DNA of 33,136 bases, from NCBI RefSeq assembly GCF_011516735.1, contig NZ_WOSX01000036.1, forward strand, positions 1-33,136, read 5' to 3'. The stretch's first letter is position 1; every line of letters begins with the position of its first letter. This stretch comes from Acetobacter fallax (GTDB lineage Bacteria > Pseudomonadota > Alphaproteobacteria > Acetobacterales > Acetobacteraceae). Positions 23,846-32,714 of the stretch are shown here, one piece after another. Made by a program: the position numbers and the translations under genes. Below the pieces are notes generated by a model. It made no database searches, was not told where the DNA came from, and saw only the letters and a list, made by a program, of their open reading frames with translations.

Positions 23846-25042
23846 TCAGGAAGCCCGTTCCATCAGCCTGCGGGCCTTTTCTTCCAGATCCAGCCGCGTG
23901 TCCTGATTGGCTTTCGTCCGCGCCAGTGCGGTAATCCCCTGCACGAAATCAAATACGCTCTCGGGCTTGCGGCCCTCTTCGTGCAGCACGGTTTCGATAA
24001 TCTTCGCCGTTTCCGGTTTCGAGAACCCGCGACGGCGCAGGAAACTTTCCCGATCCTCGTCTGTTTTCGCGACCAGTGCCTGCCGGGATGCCTGAATGCC
24101 GGAGACAAACGAGGCCGGGCTGGCCGTGGCGAAATTCCGTAGCGCCGGGGTCGCCTGATGCACGAAGCGAGAGGCCGCAAACTTGCTATGCCGGATCGTG
24201 ATCTGTTCGAAATTTTCTACGCCCCAGAGCATGCGGTTTTGACACACCCCGCGCAGATAGAACGAGGCAATGCCGAGGCTCTTGCTGCCTACCTCGCTGT
24301 TCCACGCATAGAAGCCCCGGAAATAGAGATCGGGGTCACCATTGGGCAGGCGTCCGGCCTCAATCGGGTGTGTATCGTCCACGAGGAACAGAAACACATC
24401 GCGATCTGATGCGTAGAGCGTCGTCGTCTCCTTCGTGATGTCCACGTACGGATTATGGGTCATGGTTGCCCAGTCAATGACGCCGGGTACCTTCCAGTTG
24501 GTATCCCCTGTGCCGTCGCCAGCGATTTTGCGCACCGCGCCGACCAGTTCATGGTCCCAGATGCGGCCGTAATCGGGGCTGGTGACCGCGCGTAGCTCGA
24601 CGCGGCCGTCCTCGGTCTCCAGTGTTTTCACCAGTTCGGCCCGGTGTGACAGCAGGCCGTGCTGGAGATTGATCGCTGCCAGTGGAGCCGGAAGGTTGCG
24701 CAGATAGGATGATGGCGCGCCGACCAAACTGGACATCTGGCCGAACGACCAGTGTGTGGGGACAATCGGCTCCTGCTGTCCCGGTACGGTCAGGGTCAGG
24801 CGCTCGGCATTGTCGCGGGATGCTTCCACGCGGATGGCGCGGCTTTCCACCGTGCGGGCGGTGGCGCGCTCGGCACGGGTGAGCGTGGCCGCATGCAGGT
24901 CGGACAGGGACAGGTAGCGCTCATCATCGGGGCGGGAAAACCATTCGGACGAGACGCGGGCACTCCGTTCGCCTCGCGACGGGTCGATACGGAAGCCGCC
25001 GGAAGTGGCACCACGGGACGCGGGGGACAGGATGGTGGTCAT
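23846..25042 (-). CDS. DUF932 family plasmid/phage protein
   Basis: This 398-residue protein matches DUF932 (phage/plasmid-like protein of unknown activity): PTHWSFGQMSSLVGAPSSYLRNLPA, YGRIWDHELVGAVRKIAGD, SDRDVFLFLVDDTHPIE and FYLRGVCQNRMLWGVENFEQITIRHSKFA are characteristic blocks. ATG 25042 follows a GGAGAG-type site; an in-frame upstream start has none. It ends with its own terminator, so it is monocistronic. It sits beside the Toprim, SLOG and Gabija genes. Upstream, 25043-25320 contains no gene. Confidence 0.9.
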   Translation of the reverse strand: MTTILSPASRGATSGGFRIDPSRGERSARVSSEWFSRPDDERYLSLSDLHAATLTRAERATARTVESRAIRVEASRDNAERLTLTVPGQQEPIVPTHWSFGQMSSLVGAPSSYLRNLPAPLAAINLQHGLLSHRAELVKTLETEDGRVELRAVTSPDYGRIWDHELVGAVRKIAGDGTGDTNWKVPGVIDWATMTHNPYVDITKETTTLYASDRDVFLFLVDDTHPIEAGRLPNGDPDLYFRGFYAWNSEVGSKSLGIASFYLRGVCQNRMLWGVENFEQITIRHSKFAASRFVHQATPALRNFATASPASFVSGIQASRQALVAKTDEDRESFLRRRGFSKPETAKIIETVLHEEGRKPESVFDFVQGITALARTKANQDTRLDLEEKARRLMERAS

Positions 25043-25320
25043 GGGAGACTCTCCTCTTATGCCGGTTATTCGGCACAGAAGGCGAAGCCACCCTCTTCCT
25101 CTGATCACCACTTCCCACGCGGGATCCCATCCGACCGCAGAAACACCCAACCCCTCATCCCGGAACACGGCGCTCTCTTCACCTACCGGAAATCATGACT
25201 GCGATGGGGGGAGAGCAGACTGTCGGGTAACGCGCGCGGTAAGCAAAAAGCTGCCGGGTTGGGGATTTGCCGTCCATCTCGCAATGGGCCGCGGACATGA
25301 TGAGAAGATGTTTGTCGCGC

Positions 25321-27174
25321 TTAGGCGATATCCTCGCTCGCGATACGAGGCACGTGCGCACCAAGCAGACTTTCCAGCCAGTTAATCCTGCCGCCGCGAT
25401 CTCTGCAGTTGGTGAAGAACGCGCGCTGTTTTGCGCGCGTGAGTGCCACAAAGAACGAGTTCATCTCCTCCATTTTGTTAGGAGTTAGGCTCCACCAGCT
25501 GTTACTATCAAGGCCGAAGAAGACGACCGTATGGAACTCCATTCCTTTACTCTTGTGGATGGTCATCAACGGCACCTGGTTACGCCCTTCGAAGCGGTCG
25601 AGCGCTTGGCTCCAACTGTCGGCGTCGCCAAGGCACTCGGACAGCAGGAGTTCGAAACCTTCCACCACGCGAGCGAAGTCGGCATTGCGTGTGTATGACG
25701 GTGTCACGCGCCTTATGACCGCCTCGCCTATTTCCTCGATTAGGAGAGCGACAGCCCCCACTGCGTTGGCAGCACGCGGATCATGCGAGGTAATGTAGGC
25801 CCTGATCGATTTTACCAGAGCTTCGGTACGAGCCGCCGATCGTTGGAGTCCGAGGTCGTCGTCAAGAGATATCGCCTCCAGCCTTCGTAGCTGCTCTTGA
25901 GCCAACGACCATGCCGCGGGGTTTCTTTTTTCTGCCCCAAGCCTCAGCAGCGGAAGGAGAAGCTCGGATAGCTCTTCGGCGAGCAAGTCTTGGATCGCGA
26001 TCGAGCCGACGTTCCGTGCGACGTTTCGAAGAGGGACGCCGAGTTCGGCAAGAGCCGGGCCTAATTCTTTCTCCAAACGTTCGGGGCGGTTCCGCACAAG
26101 GACTGCCAGTTCATGTGCCGGAATACCGTCACCGACCTGCTCGGCTATCCAGCCTGCTAGGCCTTCGATTTCTTCTTCTTCGCTTCCGAAATCCCAAATC
26201 GCGCAGACATGTCCATCGACCGTCTTTTCCCCGCGTGCAACCGCATGCTCTACATTGGGGTCGATGCTTTGCGCGACGATATGCTGGATCGCCACGAGAT
26301 CGGTATGCGAGCGCCAGTTCAAGAGCAGCGATATGGGTCTTGCATCGAACTGCTGCGTGTACACCTCGAAGCCGTTCGGCATAGCGCCCGCCCAGCCCAT
26401 GATACGCTGCTTGTCGTCTCCGACCGCGGTAAATGTGTTGTGGTCTTTGTCAAAGGCGGAGGTGAGCAGCTCGAACTGAGCGCGCTGCGTGTCCTGGAAC
26501 TCATCGAGGAAAATGACAGGGTAAGTCATCCGGATCGCGGCGTGGATACGGCGGTTGGCGCGTACGAGATACTCTGCGAGACGATTTATCATCGGAAACG
26601 TCAGATAAGCGGTCGGTCGCCCATGCAACTGATCATTCCAATATTCGTCGAATATGGCCTGAAGGTTAGCTGGCGCGCCTTGGTCAGCGTCGCCGATCCG
26701 GACGTGTGCGATAATGCGCGCGAGTTGCTGAGCATTGATGTTGTGAATTCCGGCGCGCATCAGAAAGTCGTTTAACGCATCGTTGGTCGGAAAGGCGATC
26801 TCATAGTTTGCTGGCGGTCTGTATTGGACTGGTACTGCCATTCGAAACTGATCGACAAGCCCTTTGGCAAAAGCATCGAATGTTAGGGACACAAACCGCC
26901 GTGCTTGTCCCTCTGGACACCGTTTCCGCACGCGGGCCGAAAGCGTCTCCGCGGCATCGCGCTTGAAGCTTATCGCAAGGATTCGTTTGGGCGCAAGACA
27001 GAGTCCGGTCTGTAGGAGGTAGGACGCTTTTTGCGCAAGAAACTCTGTCTTGCCGGCACCTGCTCCGGCAGTGACGCATACACTGCGGTCAGTTTCCCGA
27101 AGTGCCTCCCAGGCGCGGTCTTCGAGTTCCTCTATGCCTTGGGGCACCCAGTCTTCCGGACGAACGAGACTCAT
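25321..27174 (-). CDS. gajB: Gabija-like UvrD/REP-type helicase (GajB)
   Basis: This 617-residue superfamily 1 helicase has Walker A AGAGAGKT (36-43), the DEFQDTQ Walker B (224-230), motif III GDDKQRIMGWAGA (252-264), and the C-terminal motifs MTIHKSKGMEFHTVVFFGL and FVALTRAKQR. It overlaps by 4 bp with the upstream OLD-type nuclease gene, the arrangement of Gabija. In that system GajB associates with GajA, senses or unwinds DNA ends and consumes nucleotides. It is longer than the Bacillus prototype as I recall it, so a distinct branch is possible. Confidence 0.85.
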   Translation of the reverse strand: MSLVRPEDWVPQGIEELEDRAWEALRETDRSVCVTAGAGAGKTEFLAQKASYLLQTGLCLAPKRILAISFKRDAAETLSARVRKRCPEGQARRFVSLTFDAFAKGLVDQFRMAVPVQYRPPANYEIAFPTNDALNDFLMRAGIHNINAQQLARIIAHVRIGDADQGAPANLQAIFDEYWNDQLHGRPTAYLTFPMINRLAEYLVRANRRIHAAIRMTYPVIFLDEFQDTQRAQFELLTSAFDKDHNTFTAVGDDKQRIMGWAGAMPNGFEVYTQQFDARPISLLLNWRSHTDLVAIQHIVAQSIDPNVEHAVARGEKTVDGHVCAIWDFGSEEEEIEGLAGWIAEQVGDGIPAHELAVLVRNRPERLEKELGPALAELGVPLRNVARNVGSIAIQDLLAEELSELLLPLLRLGAEKRNPAAWSLAQEQLRRLEAISLDDDLGLQRSAARTEALVKSIRAYITSHDPRAANAVGAVALLIEEIGEAVIRRVTPSYTRNADFARVVEGFELLLSECLGDADSWSQALDRFEGRNQVPLMTIHKSKGMEFHTVVFFGLDSNSWWSLTPNKMEEMNSFFVALTRAKQRAFFTNCRDRGGRINWLESLLGAHVPRIASEDIA

Positions 27175-29138
27175 GGGATAACTGTATGCTTAACGTAAGC
27201 GATGAGCTTCTTCAGTTCTTCTGGAGCATCCTTTTTAAGGTCTTTCGGCTCGATTTCGCTCAAGGCGCGGAGGTGCGCTTCGGGCTTACTCTCGCTCAGG
27301 AACAGATACGGATACCAGATGAAGCTATCGTCCCACCCGTCGTCGTAGAGATCGGGATCGCCTTTGGTCTTCAGCGTGACATTCTTCTTCTCCTCGAGCG
27401 CCTTCGCACTCTTTTTGGGGCCATGGCCGCCTGGTCTCGGCTTCTGGTAAACGTCTGGGAACATCCCCAGCATCGAAAAATCGATATCGAGCGGGGATGA
27501 AAAGAACACGCCTTCTCGGCTCAGCGCCTCGAGCCACGGATGGAGTTGGTCTTGGTCTATGAGCTCTTGGTCGTCGATCTCGTCAATCGCATCTAGATCG
27601 ATTTCCTCGTCCACAACGAGTTTGTTGGTGCTGAGGTCGTTGCCGATAACGGCAAGCTGCTTAACGACGTACTGCACGGTCCTCGCACCTCCGTGCTGCC
27701 GTCCAGCATCAAGATCAAGCAGGGTGGCATAGGGGATTTTGATATCCGATAGGAGACGCCAGAAATGAGCGACGAACCGTCCTGCCAAAGGCACGATTGG
27801 AACGAATGAGCGATCGAGCGGGAAATCCCACGCCTCAGCAATAGCGGGAAGCACGATCGCCTCCGATTCGCCCTCAGCCAGCACAACGAACCGTGCAAAG
27901 TATAGTTCGGGATAAGCACGCACGGCCAAACGCACATACCTACGAGCTTCGGTGCCTTCTTCTGGAAGGGTAAGGAGCTTCACCGAAGACTCGCGGGTCT
28001 CGGTGTTTAGGCGAGCGTATCGCACTTCTTCGGGTTCTACCCGGCTAAGAATGCTGGCGCTGTGACTGGAGAGAATCACCTGCGCATCGGCAGCACCGCC
28101 GATGTCGCGTGCCTGACGCATGATCCGGGATAGAAAGAACGGCGAGAGGGAGTTTTCCGGCTCTTCGATCGCAAGGATCGTTAGAAAAGTTCGGCGGAGT
28201 TTCTCCTGATCGAACACGCTGCTCGCTGGAACCTCCTGTAAAGCATCGCGTTCGATTTCGAGTGTTGCTGCAGTCAGTGCGATGTGGAAAAGAGAGCGTT
28301 GTCCATCGCTGAGATCTTCGAGGCGGCGCTCCCGCGCTGCCTCGTCCGGAAAGAAGACAAACTCCGCGCGCCGAACGAGCTCTTCAAGCCTGGTCTCGAC
28401 CAGTCTGAGCTTCGGGGTCGTGTCCGTGTCTCCCGTGTACACTTCCGACCATCGGGTTTTGAGCCGTTCCAGAATAAACTCCGTGACATCTTCGGCATCA
28501 AATTTGTCTTGAAGTGCGCTCGCCGACGTCTCTGCCTGTTCAATCATCTCCTGAGACCATTTCGCGGCGCGCCACAGACGTCCTTTGAGTAGGTTCGTGA
28601 CCTGATCGGCTGCGTTGCGATTGGCGGGGACATATATGAGCTGGATGAAGTTTCGCTCGACGGCTTGTACCGCCTGGCACTCGTCCCATGCGAAATGGTC
28701 GTCCGTTGCGCGCACCCATCGGAACGCCTCCTCTATTGTTCCTTCGGGCGTGCCGTCGTCGATCCACTTCGCTTCGAGGCGCATACGCACTTTCAGCGGC
28801 TCATCTTCTCCGCTCGTGGCCATCTGATTGAAGACTTCGGGGATTGCATCCGTATCCGCATCGTCCTCTTCCAACTCGGGGAAGCCAAGCAAGCAATCGA
28901 TGACCATAAGGGTTTCCGACCGGAGTTCCTCGTCTTCCTTGGGCACATGGAAGTCGGATTTCCGGATCGTCCGTTGGATGGTCGATGTGCCGAAGGCTTT
29001 TTGGATGGCAGCGAAAATCGCCGTCTTGCCAGAACCGTTGTTGCCGACAAAGGCCGTAACAGCATCTTCGAAGGTGAGCGTCACTCCTACTGGCCCAAAG
29101 CACCTAAAGTTGCGGATAGTCAACTGCTCAATTTTCAT
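27171..29138 (-). CDS. gajA: Gabija-like OLD-family ATPase-nuclease (GajA)
   Basis: This 655-residue protein combines an ABC/SMC-like ATPase and a Toprim nuclease. The ATPase shows Walker A GNNGSGKT (32-39), the signature-like LSDGQRS (276-282), Walker B ILAIEEPE (321-328) and an H-loop SSHSASIL (357-364). The Toprim part has AEGESE (421-426) and LLDLDAGR with Asp475/Asp477. The order and the overlapping UvrD gene define class 2 OLD nucleases, which include GajA. It would cut phage DNA when nucleotides are depleted. ATG 29138 has a G-rich site upstream. Confidence 0.88.
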   Translation of the reverse strand: MKIEQLTIRNFRCFGPVGVTLTFEDAVTAFVGNNGSGKTAIFAAIQKAFGTSTIQRTIRKSDFHVPKEDEELRSETLMVIDCLLGFPELEEDDADTDAIPEVFNQMATSGEDEPLKVRMRLEAKWIDDGTPEGTIEEAFRWVRATDDHFAWDECQAVQAVERNFIQLIYVPANRNAADQVTNLLKGRLWRAAKWSQEMIEQAETSASALQDKFDAEDVTEFILERLKTRWSEVYTGDTDTTPKLRLVETRLEELVRRAEFVFFPDEAARERRLEDLSDGQRSLFHIALTAATLEIERDALQEVPASSVFDQEKLRRTFLTILAIEEPENSLSPFFLSRIMRQARDIGGAADAQVILSSHSASILSRVEPEEVRYARLNTETRESSVKLLTLPEEGTEARRYVRLAVRAYPELYFARFVVLAEGESEAIVLPAIAEAWDFPLDRSFVPIVPLAGRFVAHFWRLLSDIKIPYATLLDLDAGRQHGGARTVQYVVKQLAVIGNDLSTNKLVVDEEIDLDAIDEIDDQELIDQDQLHPWLEALSREGVFFSSPLDIDFSMLGMFPDVYQKPRPGGHGPKKSAKALEEKKNVTLKTKGDPDLYDDGWDDSFIWYPYLFLSESKPEAHLRALSEIEPKDLKKDAPEELKKLIAYVKHTVIP

Positions 29139-29295
29139 AGATCCCCCCCGGTACGATCGGTAGCTGCCAATAACTGTTTATTTTATCGTCTAATCCAGAC
29201 ATGACATATCGCATTCGGCCCAAAGTAATAACGGGTGTTTGCACTAGTAATGTCTGCTATGCAGAAAGTGATATGGGCAGCTGTATGTTCGAGAA

Positions 29296-29314
29296 GAGGC
29301 GACTGCTGCCTGTC
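29296..29314 (-). repeat. 19-nt repeat, copy B (inverted partner at 3384-3402)
   Basis: An exact reverse-complement match to 3384-3402, in the 240-bp gene-free gap between gajA and the HxlR gene. Its location just outside the defence genes, opposite the copy left of the NYN gene, could mark the limits of an inserted block. Confidence 0.7.
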
Positions 29315-29382
29315 CGCTCTGCTTCTGCTATGCCGACAGGCAGATTGCTGCAGGAATTGTCCATAACGCTTCGCCGTCAATC

Positions 29383-29745
29383 TCAATCAGCAGCTGTGTT
29401 CCGCTGGACAGAATGCGCATACCGATCCCCCCACTTCTTGAGCGCCTGAATAACTGGCTTCAGCGTCTTTCCCAGCTCGGTCAGGGCGTAGTCCACATGC
29501 GGTGGCACCTCGGGAAAAACGGTGCGTGACACCAGTCCGTCTGCCTCGAGTTCGCGCAACTGATTGGTCAGCATCCGCTGCGTGACGTTGGGAAGGCGAC
29601 GGCGCAGTTCGCCGAACCGCAGCACTCCGTCCTCGAACAGGTGATACAGGATCAACGCCTTCCACTTCCCGCCAAACAGTTCCAGCGTGGCTTCCACCGT
29701 GCAACCGGGGCTACAGGCCAGCGTGGTGTGACGAATGCGGGGCAT
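29383..29745 (-). CDS. HxlR-family transcriptional regulator
   Basis: This 120-residue winged-helix regulator has the HxlR core: ATLELFGGKWKALILYHLFEDGVLRFGELRRRLPNVTQRMLTNQLRELEADGLVSRTVFPEVPPHVDYALTELG as its central part, described here by its opening FGGKWKALILYHL and closing YALTELG segments. Two N-terminal cysteines (about 11 and 15) could sense electrophiles, as in YodB/QorR-type relatives. It is divergent from the old yellow enzyme gene and very likely controls it through the dyad at 29810-29851. ATG 29745 gives the usual length. Confidence 0.92.
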   Translation of the reverse strand: MPRIRHTTLACSPGCTVEATLELFGGKWKALILYHLFEDGVLRFGELRRRLPNVTQRMLTNQLRELEADGLVSRTVFPEVPPHVDYALTELGKTLKPVIQALKKWGDRYAHSVQRNTAAD

Positions 29746-29775
29746 GGTATCATTCCTGACACTAGTGGCGGTTTA

Positions 29776-29793
29776 TGTGCGTTCTTGCGCACA
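29776..29793. repeat. 6-bp hairpin in the HxlR-OYE intergenic region
   Basis: TGTGCG (29776-29781) and CGCACA (29788-29793) flank a 6-nt loop, 31 bp from the HxlR start codon. It could be a second operator half or part of the HxlR leader. Confidence 0.4.
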
Positions 29794-29809
29794 CCGCAGG
29801 CTGGGTCAA

Positions 29810-29851
29810 TGTTTACATGCGGGCCGGACAGATGGCCTGCATTTGTAAACA
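29810..29851. promoter_or_regulatory. Long dyad before the old yellow enzyme gene, probable HxlR operator
   Basis: TGTTTACA (29810-29817) and TGTAAACA (29844-29851) pair exactly, and the symmetry continues inward (TGCGGGCC against GGCCTGCA) with a 2-nt offset and one mismatch. It ends at the ribosome binding site of the OYE gene, 10 bp before its ATG, so it may work as a DNA operator or as an RNA hairpin hiding the start. Confidence 0.68.
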
Positions 29852-29860
29852 GGGTTGATC

Positions 29861-30985
29861 ATGTCTTCATCTTCTTTATTCGAACCTGTGCGACTGGGCG
29901 ACCTGTCGCTGGAAAACCGGATCTTCCTGCCACCACTGACACGCTGCCGCAGCACCCAGCCCGGCGATATTCCCAACGCGCTGATGGCCGAGTATTACGC
30001 GCAGCGCACGCAGGCGGGTTTCCTGATTACCGAAGGCACGCAGATCGAACCTCGCGGGCAGGGCTATGCCTGGACACCGGGCATCTATTCACCCGAACAG
30101 GTCGCAGGCTGGAAACTGGTCACCGATGCGGTACACGCAAAGCGGCGGCCCATCTTTGCGCAGTTATGGCATGTGGGTCGTGTCTCTCACCGCGCATTGC
30201 AGCCCGGTCATGAGGCGCCGATCGCCCCGTCCGCCGTCGCGGCAACAGGCGTAAACGTGTTCATCCCCATGGGATCGGGCACGGGAAAACTGGTCCCACC
30301 CGACGTGCCGCGCGCACTTTCCATCCCCGAAATCCATGAACTGGTGGAGCTGTACGCACAGGCAGCCCGCAACGCCCTGTCAGCCGGTTTCGATGGCGTC
30401 GAAATCCACGCCGCCAATGGCTACCTGATCAACCAGTTCATCTCCGAACGGGCCAATTTCCGCACCGATGCCTATGGCGGCAGCCTGTCCAACCGCCTGC
30501 GCTTCCTGCGCGAGGTGGTAGAGGCCGTTTCCGCCGTCGTCACCCCCGACAGACTGGGCGTGCGGTTTTCCCCGCTGTTCGGCACGACTACGGAAGAGCG
30601 CGTGTATCTTGGCCTGCTGGAGGACAATCCAGCGGAAACCTATACGGCGGCCGTGCGCGTGCTGGCGGACGCGGGCATCGCCTATGTCTCGCTCGCCGAG
30701 GCTGACTGGGACAATGCGCCTGAAATGCCGGACGCCTTCCGCGCCAGCGTGCGCGACATCTTCGGCGGCCGCATCCTGTGCGCGGGCCGTTACGACCTGC
30801 ACAAGGCACAGCATGTGCTGGCGCATGACTGGGCGGACATGATCGGCTTCGGGCGCAAGTTCATCGCCAATCCGGACCTGCCCACGCGGCTGAAACATGG
30901 CTGGCCACTCAACTCGCTGGACCCGACGACGATGTATGGCGGCGGCGCGCACGGCTACACCGACTACCCTTTCCATAATCAATAA
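29861..30985 (+). CDS. nemA: Old yellow enzyme / N-ethylmaleimide reductase-type flavoprotein
   Basis: This 374-residue FMN-dependent ene-reductase reduces activated C=C bonds and other electrophiles with NADPH. Visible: PLTRCRSTQPGDIPN near the start, QLWHVGR (101-107), the substrate-binding pair His183 and Asn186 in EIHAANGYL, YGGSLSNRLRF, and the FMN-phosphate region GFGRKFIANPDLP. ATG 29861 follows AGGG. The ALDH gene begins 16 bp after the stop, so both form one unit under the HxlR regulator. The exact substrate is not determined, and the symbol nemA is by similarity. Confidence 0.93.
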   Translation: MSSSSLFEPVRLGDLSLENRIFLPPLTRCRSTQPGDIPNALMAEYYAQRTQAGFLITEGTQIEPRGQGYAWTPGIYSPEQVAGWKLVTDAVHAKRRPIFAQLWHVGRVSHRALQPGHEAPIAPSAVAATGVNVFIPMGSGTGKLVPPDVPRALSIPEIHELVELYAQAARNALSAGFDGVEIHAANGYLINQFISERANFRTDAYGGSLSNRLRFLREVVEAVSAVVTPDRLGVRFSPLFGTTTEERVYLGLLEDNPAETYTAAVRVLADAGIAYVSLAEADWDNAPEMPDAFRASVRDIFGGRILCAGRYDLHKAQHVLAHDWADMIGFGRKFIANPDLPTRLKHGWPLNSLDPTTMYGGGAHGYTDYPFHNQ

Positions 30986-31001
30986 ACAGGGAAACGGACC
31001 A

Positions 31002-32372
31002 ATGAGTTTTTACCAGACCCTCAACCCGACAACGGAAACCGTGGAACGCACGTTTGAACTGCATACTGCCGCGCAGATGAAGGCGATTATCGATCGCGCG
31101 GACCATGTGTGGAAGACCGACTGGAAGAAGCGCGACATCGCAGCCCGCAAGGTCATCATGTCAAAGGCTGCCAACCTGCTTCGCCGTGACCGCATGACAC
31201 ATGCACGCCTGATCGCGACCGAAATGGGTAAGGCGCTGCCTGACGCGCTGGAAGAAATCGACATCACGGCCGACATCCTCTCCTACTATGCCGAGGGCGC
31301 GGAGAAATTTCTCGCTCCCACGCCCCTGAAGGTCAAGGAAGGCCATGCAAAGATCATCAACCAGCCGCTTGGCGTAATCTACTGCATCGAGCCTTGGAAC
31401 TTCCCCTATTACCAGCTTGCCCGCGTGGCGGGGCCGAACCTGATGGCAGGCAATGTGGTCATCGCCAAGCACGCGCCCAACGTGCCGCAATGTGCGCTGG
31501 CCTTTGAAAAGCTGTTCCACGAGGCGGGCGCGCCTGCTGGTGTCTATACCAACATCTTCCTCGACAACGATCAGTCCGCCGAACTGATCAAGGATTTCCG
31601 CATCCGTGGCGTCGCCCTGACGGGCAGCGAACGCGCGGGCCAGACGGTCGCGGCCGAAGCGGGTGCGGCGCTGAAGAAGGGCACGATGGAACTTGGCGGT
31701 AGCGACGCGTTCATCGTGCTGGATGACGCGGATCTTGAACTTGCCGTGAAGTGGGCGACATGGGGCCGGTTTGCCAATAACGGGCAGGTCTGCACGGCGG
31801 CCAAACGGATGATCGTGCATGAGAAGGTCTACGACGCCTTCCTCGCGGGTCTGAAAACCGCGATCACGCAGTTCCGCATTGGCGATCCGCTGGCTGAGGG
31901 TACCACCCATGGCCCGATGAGCAGCAGGAAGGCACTCGACACCGCACTGGCGCAGACTGACGAAGCGGTCAAGGCAGGCGCAACGTTGGTGGCCGGGGGC
32001 AAGCGGATGGAGCGCAAGGGTTTCTTTATGGAGCCGACTATCCTGACCAACGTGTCAAAGGACAATCCGGTCTTCTATCAGGAGATTTTCGGTCCCGTTG
32101 CCGTCGTGCATAAGATCGCATCGGAACACGAAGCCATCGAACTGGCCAATGATTCTCCTTATGGCCTCGGCGGGGCCGTGTTCTCGCGTGACCTTGGCCG
32201 GGCGGAACGGGTGGCCGAAGCGGTCGAGACCGGCATGATGTTCATCAACACGGCCACGGCTGCGGCCCCTGAACTGCCGTTTGGCGGGATCAAGAACTCT
32301 GGCTTTGGCCGCGAACTGTCCTTCCTCGGCATTGAGGAGTTTATCAACCGTAAGCTGATCCGCGTTGCCTGA
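31002..32372 (+). CDS. NAD(P)-dependent aldehyde dehydrogenase (succinate-semialdehyde type)
   Basis: This 456-residue enzyme belongs to the aldehyde dehydrogenase superfamily: PWNFP (131-135), the catalytic Glu230 in MELGGSDAF, the nucleophile Cys264 in NNGQVCTAAKR, the EIFGPVAVV segment and the closing PFGGIKNSGFGREL. It most resembles the GabD/Sad group that oxidises succinate semialdehyde and related aldehydes. ATG 31002 follows AGGG, 16 bp after the OYE stop; an in-frame extension overlaps the OYE gene. It would oxidise aldehydes made by, or co-occurring with, the OYE substrates. Confidence 0.93.
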   Translation: MSFYQTLNPTTETVERTFELHTAAQMKAIIDRADHVWKTDWKKRDIAARKVIMSKAANLLRRDRMTHARLIATEMGKALPDALEEIDITADILSYYAEGAEKFLAPTPLKVKEGHAKIINQPLGVIYCIEPWNFPYYQLARVAGPNLMAGNVVIAKHAPNVPQCALAFEKLFHEAGAPAGVYTNIFLDNDQSAELIKDFRIRGVALTGSERAGQTVAAEAGAALKKGTMELGGSDAFIVLDDADLELAVKWATWGRFANNGQVCTAAKRMIVHEKVYDAFLAGLKTAITQFRIGDPLAEGTTHGPMSSRKALDTALAQTDEAVKAGATLVAGGKRMERKGFFMEPTILTNVSKDNPVFYQEIFGPVAVVHKIASEHEAIELANDSPYGLGGAVFSRDLGRAERVAEAVETGMMFINTATAAAPELPFGGIKNSGFGRELSFLGIEEFINRKLIRVA

Positions 32373-32393
32373 AGATTAGGCGAACGCTGCTTT

Positions 32394-32423
32394 CTGTCCC
32401 GGATAAAATCCTGTCCGGGGCAG
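32394..32423 (+). terminator. Stem-loop after the OYE-ALDH operon
   Basis: CTGTCCCGGA (32394-32403) pairs with TCCGGGGCAG (32414-32423), 9 of 10 bases, around a 10-nt loop, 22 bp after the ALDH stop. The T-run is missing, so it is a tentative terminator. Confidence 0.5.
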
Positions 32424-32714
32424 AGGTGTGCTACTCATCAAGTTAAATGCCACCTACGGCTCAAGTGATACGAAGAAATGGTATATGCCTGCTTTGGCAA
32501 CCGCACGATTAGTCATCGAATGACCGGAACTAGGCGGAACCGGTCGTTATAAATGCAATCGAGCAGCCAGACACGGCTGTGCGCCCCGCTTTCGGACCTA
32601 TAGCCTCACGCACTCAACCCAACTCTTGATAATGGGATTTCAAGAAACGCTGGCAGAGGTGGTCCCGTCCGTTCGGACAGTTTTGCGGGCTTGATAAGCT
32701 ATACCCGGTTGTTG
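32424..32714. other. Gene-free stretch before the IS element
   Basis: No gene was found in these 290 bases. The right-hand part probably includes one end of the IS3-family element (a CCGTCC-TTC-GGACAG-like dyad lies around 32667-32680), but without the other end I cannot fix the terminal repeat or target duplication. Confidence 0.4.

Noticed and set aside
32640..32714. Terminal inverted repeat of the IS3-family element
   Set aside because: A dyad is present, but the opposite end is outside the window, so terminal identity and target duplication cannot be checked.
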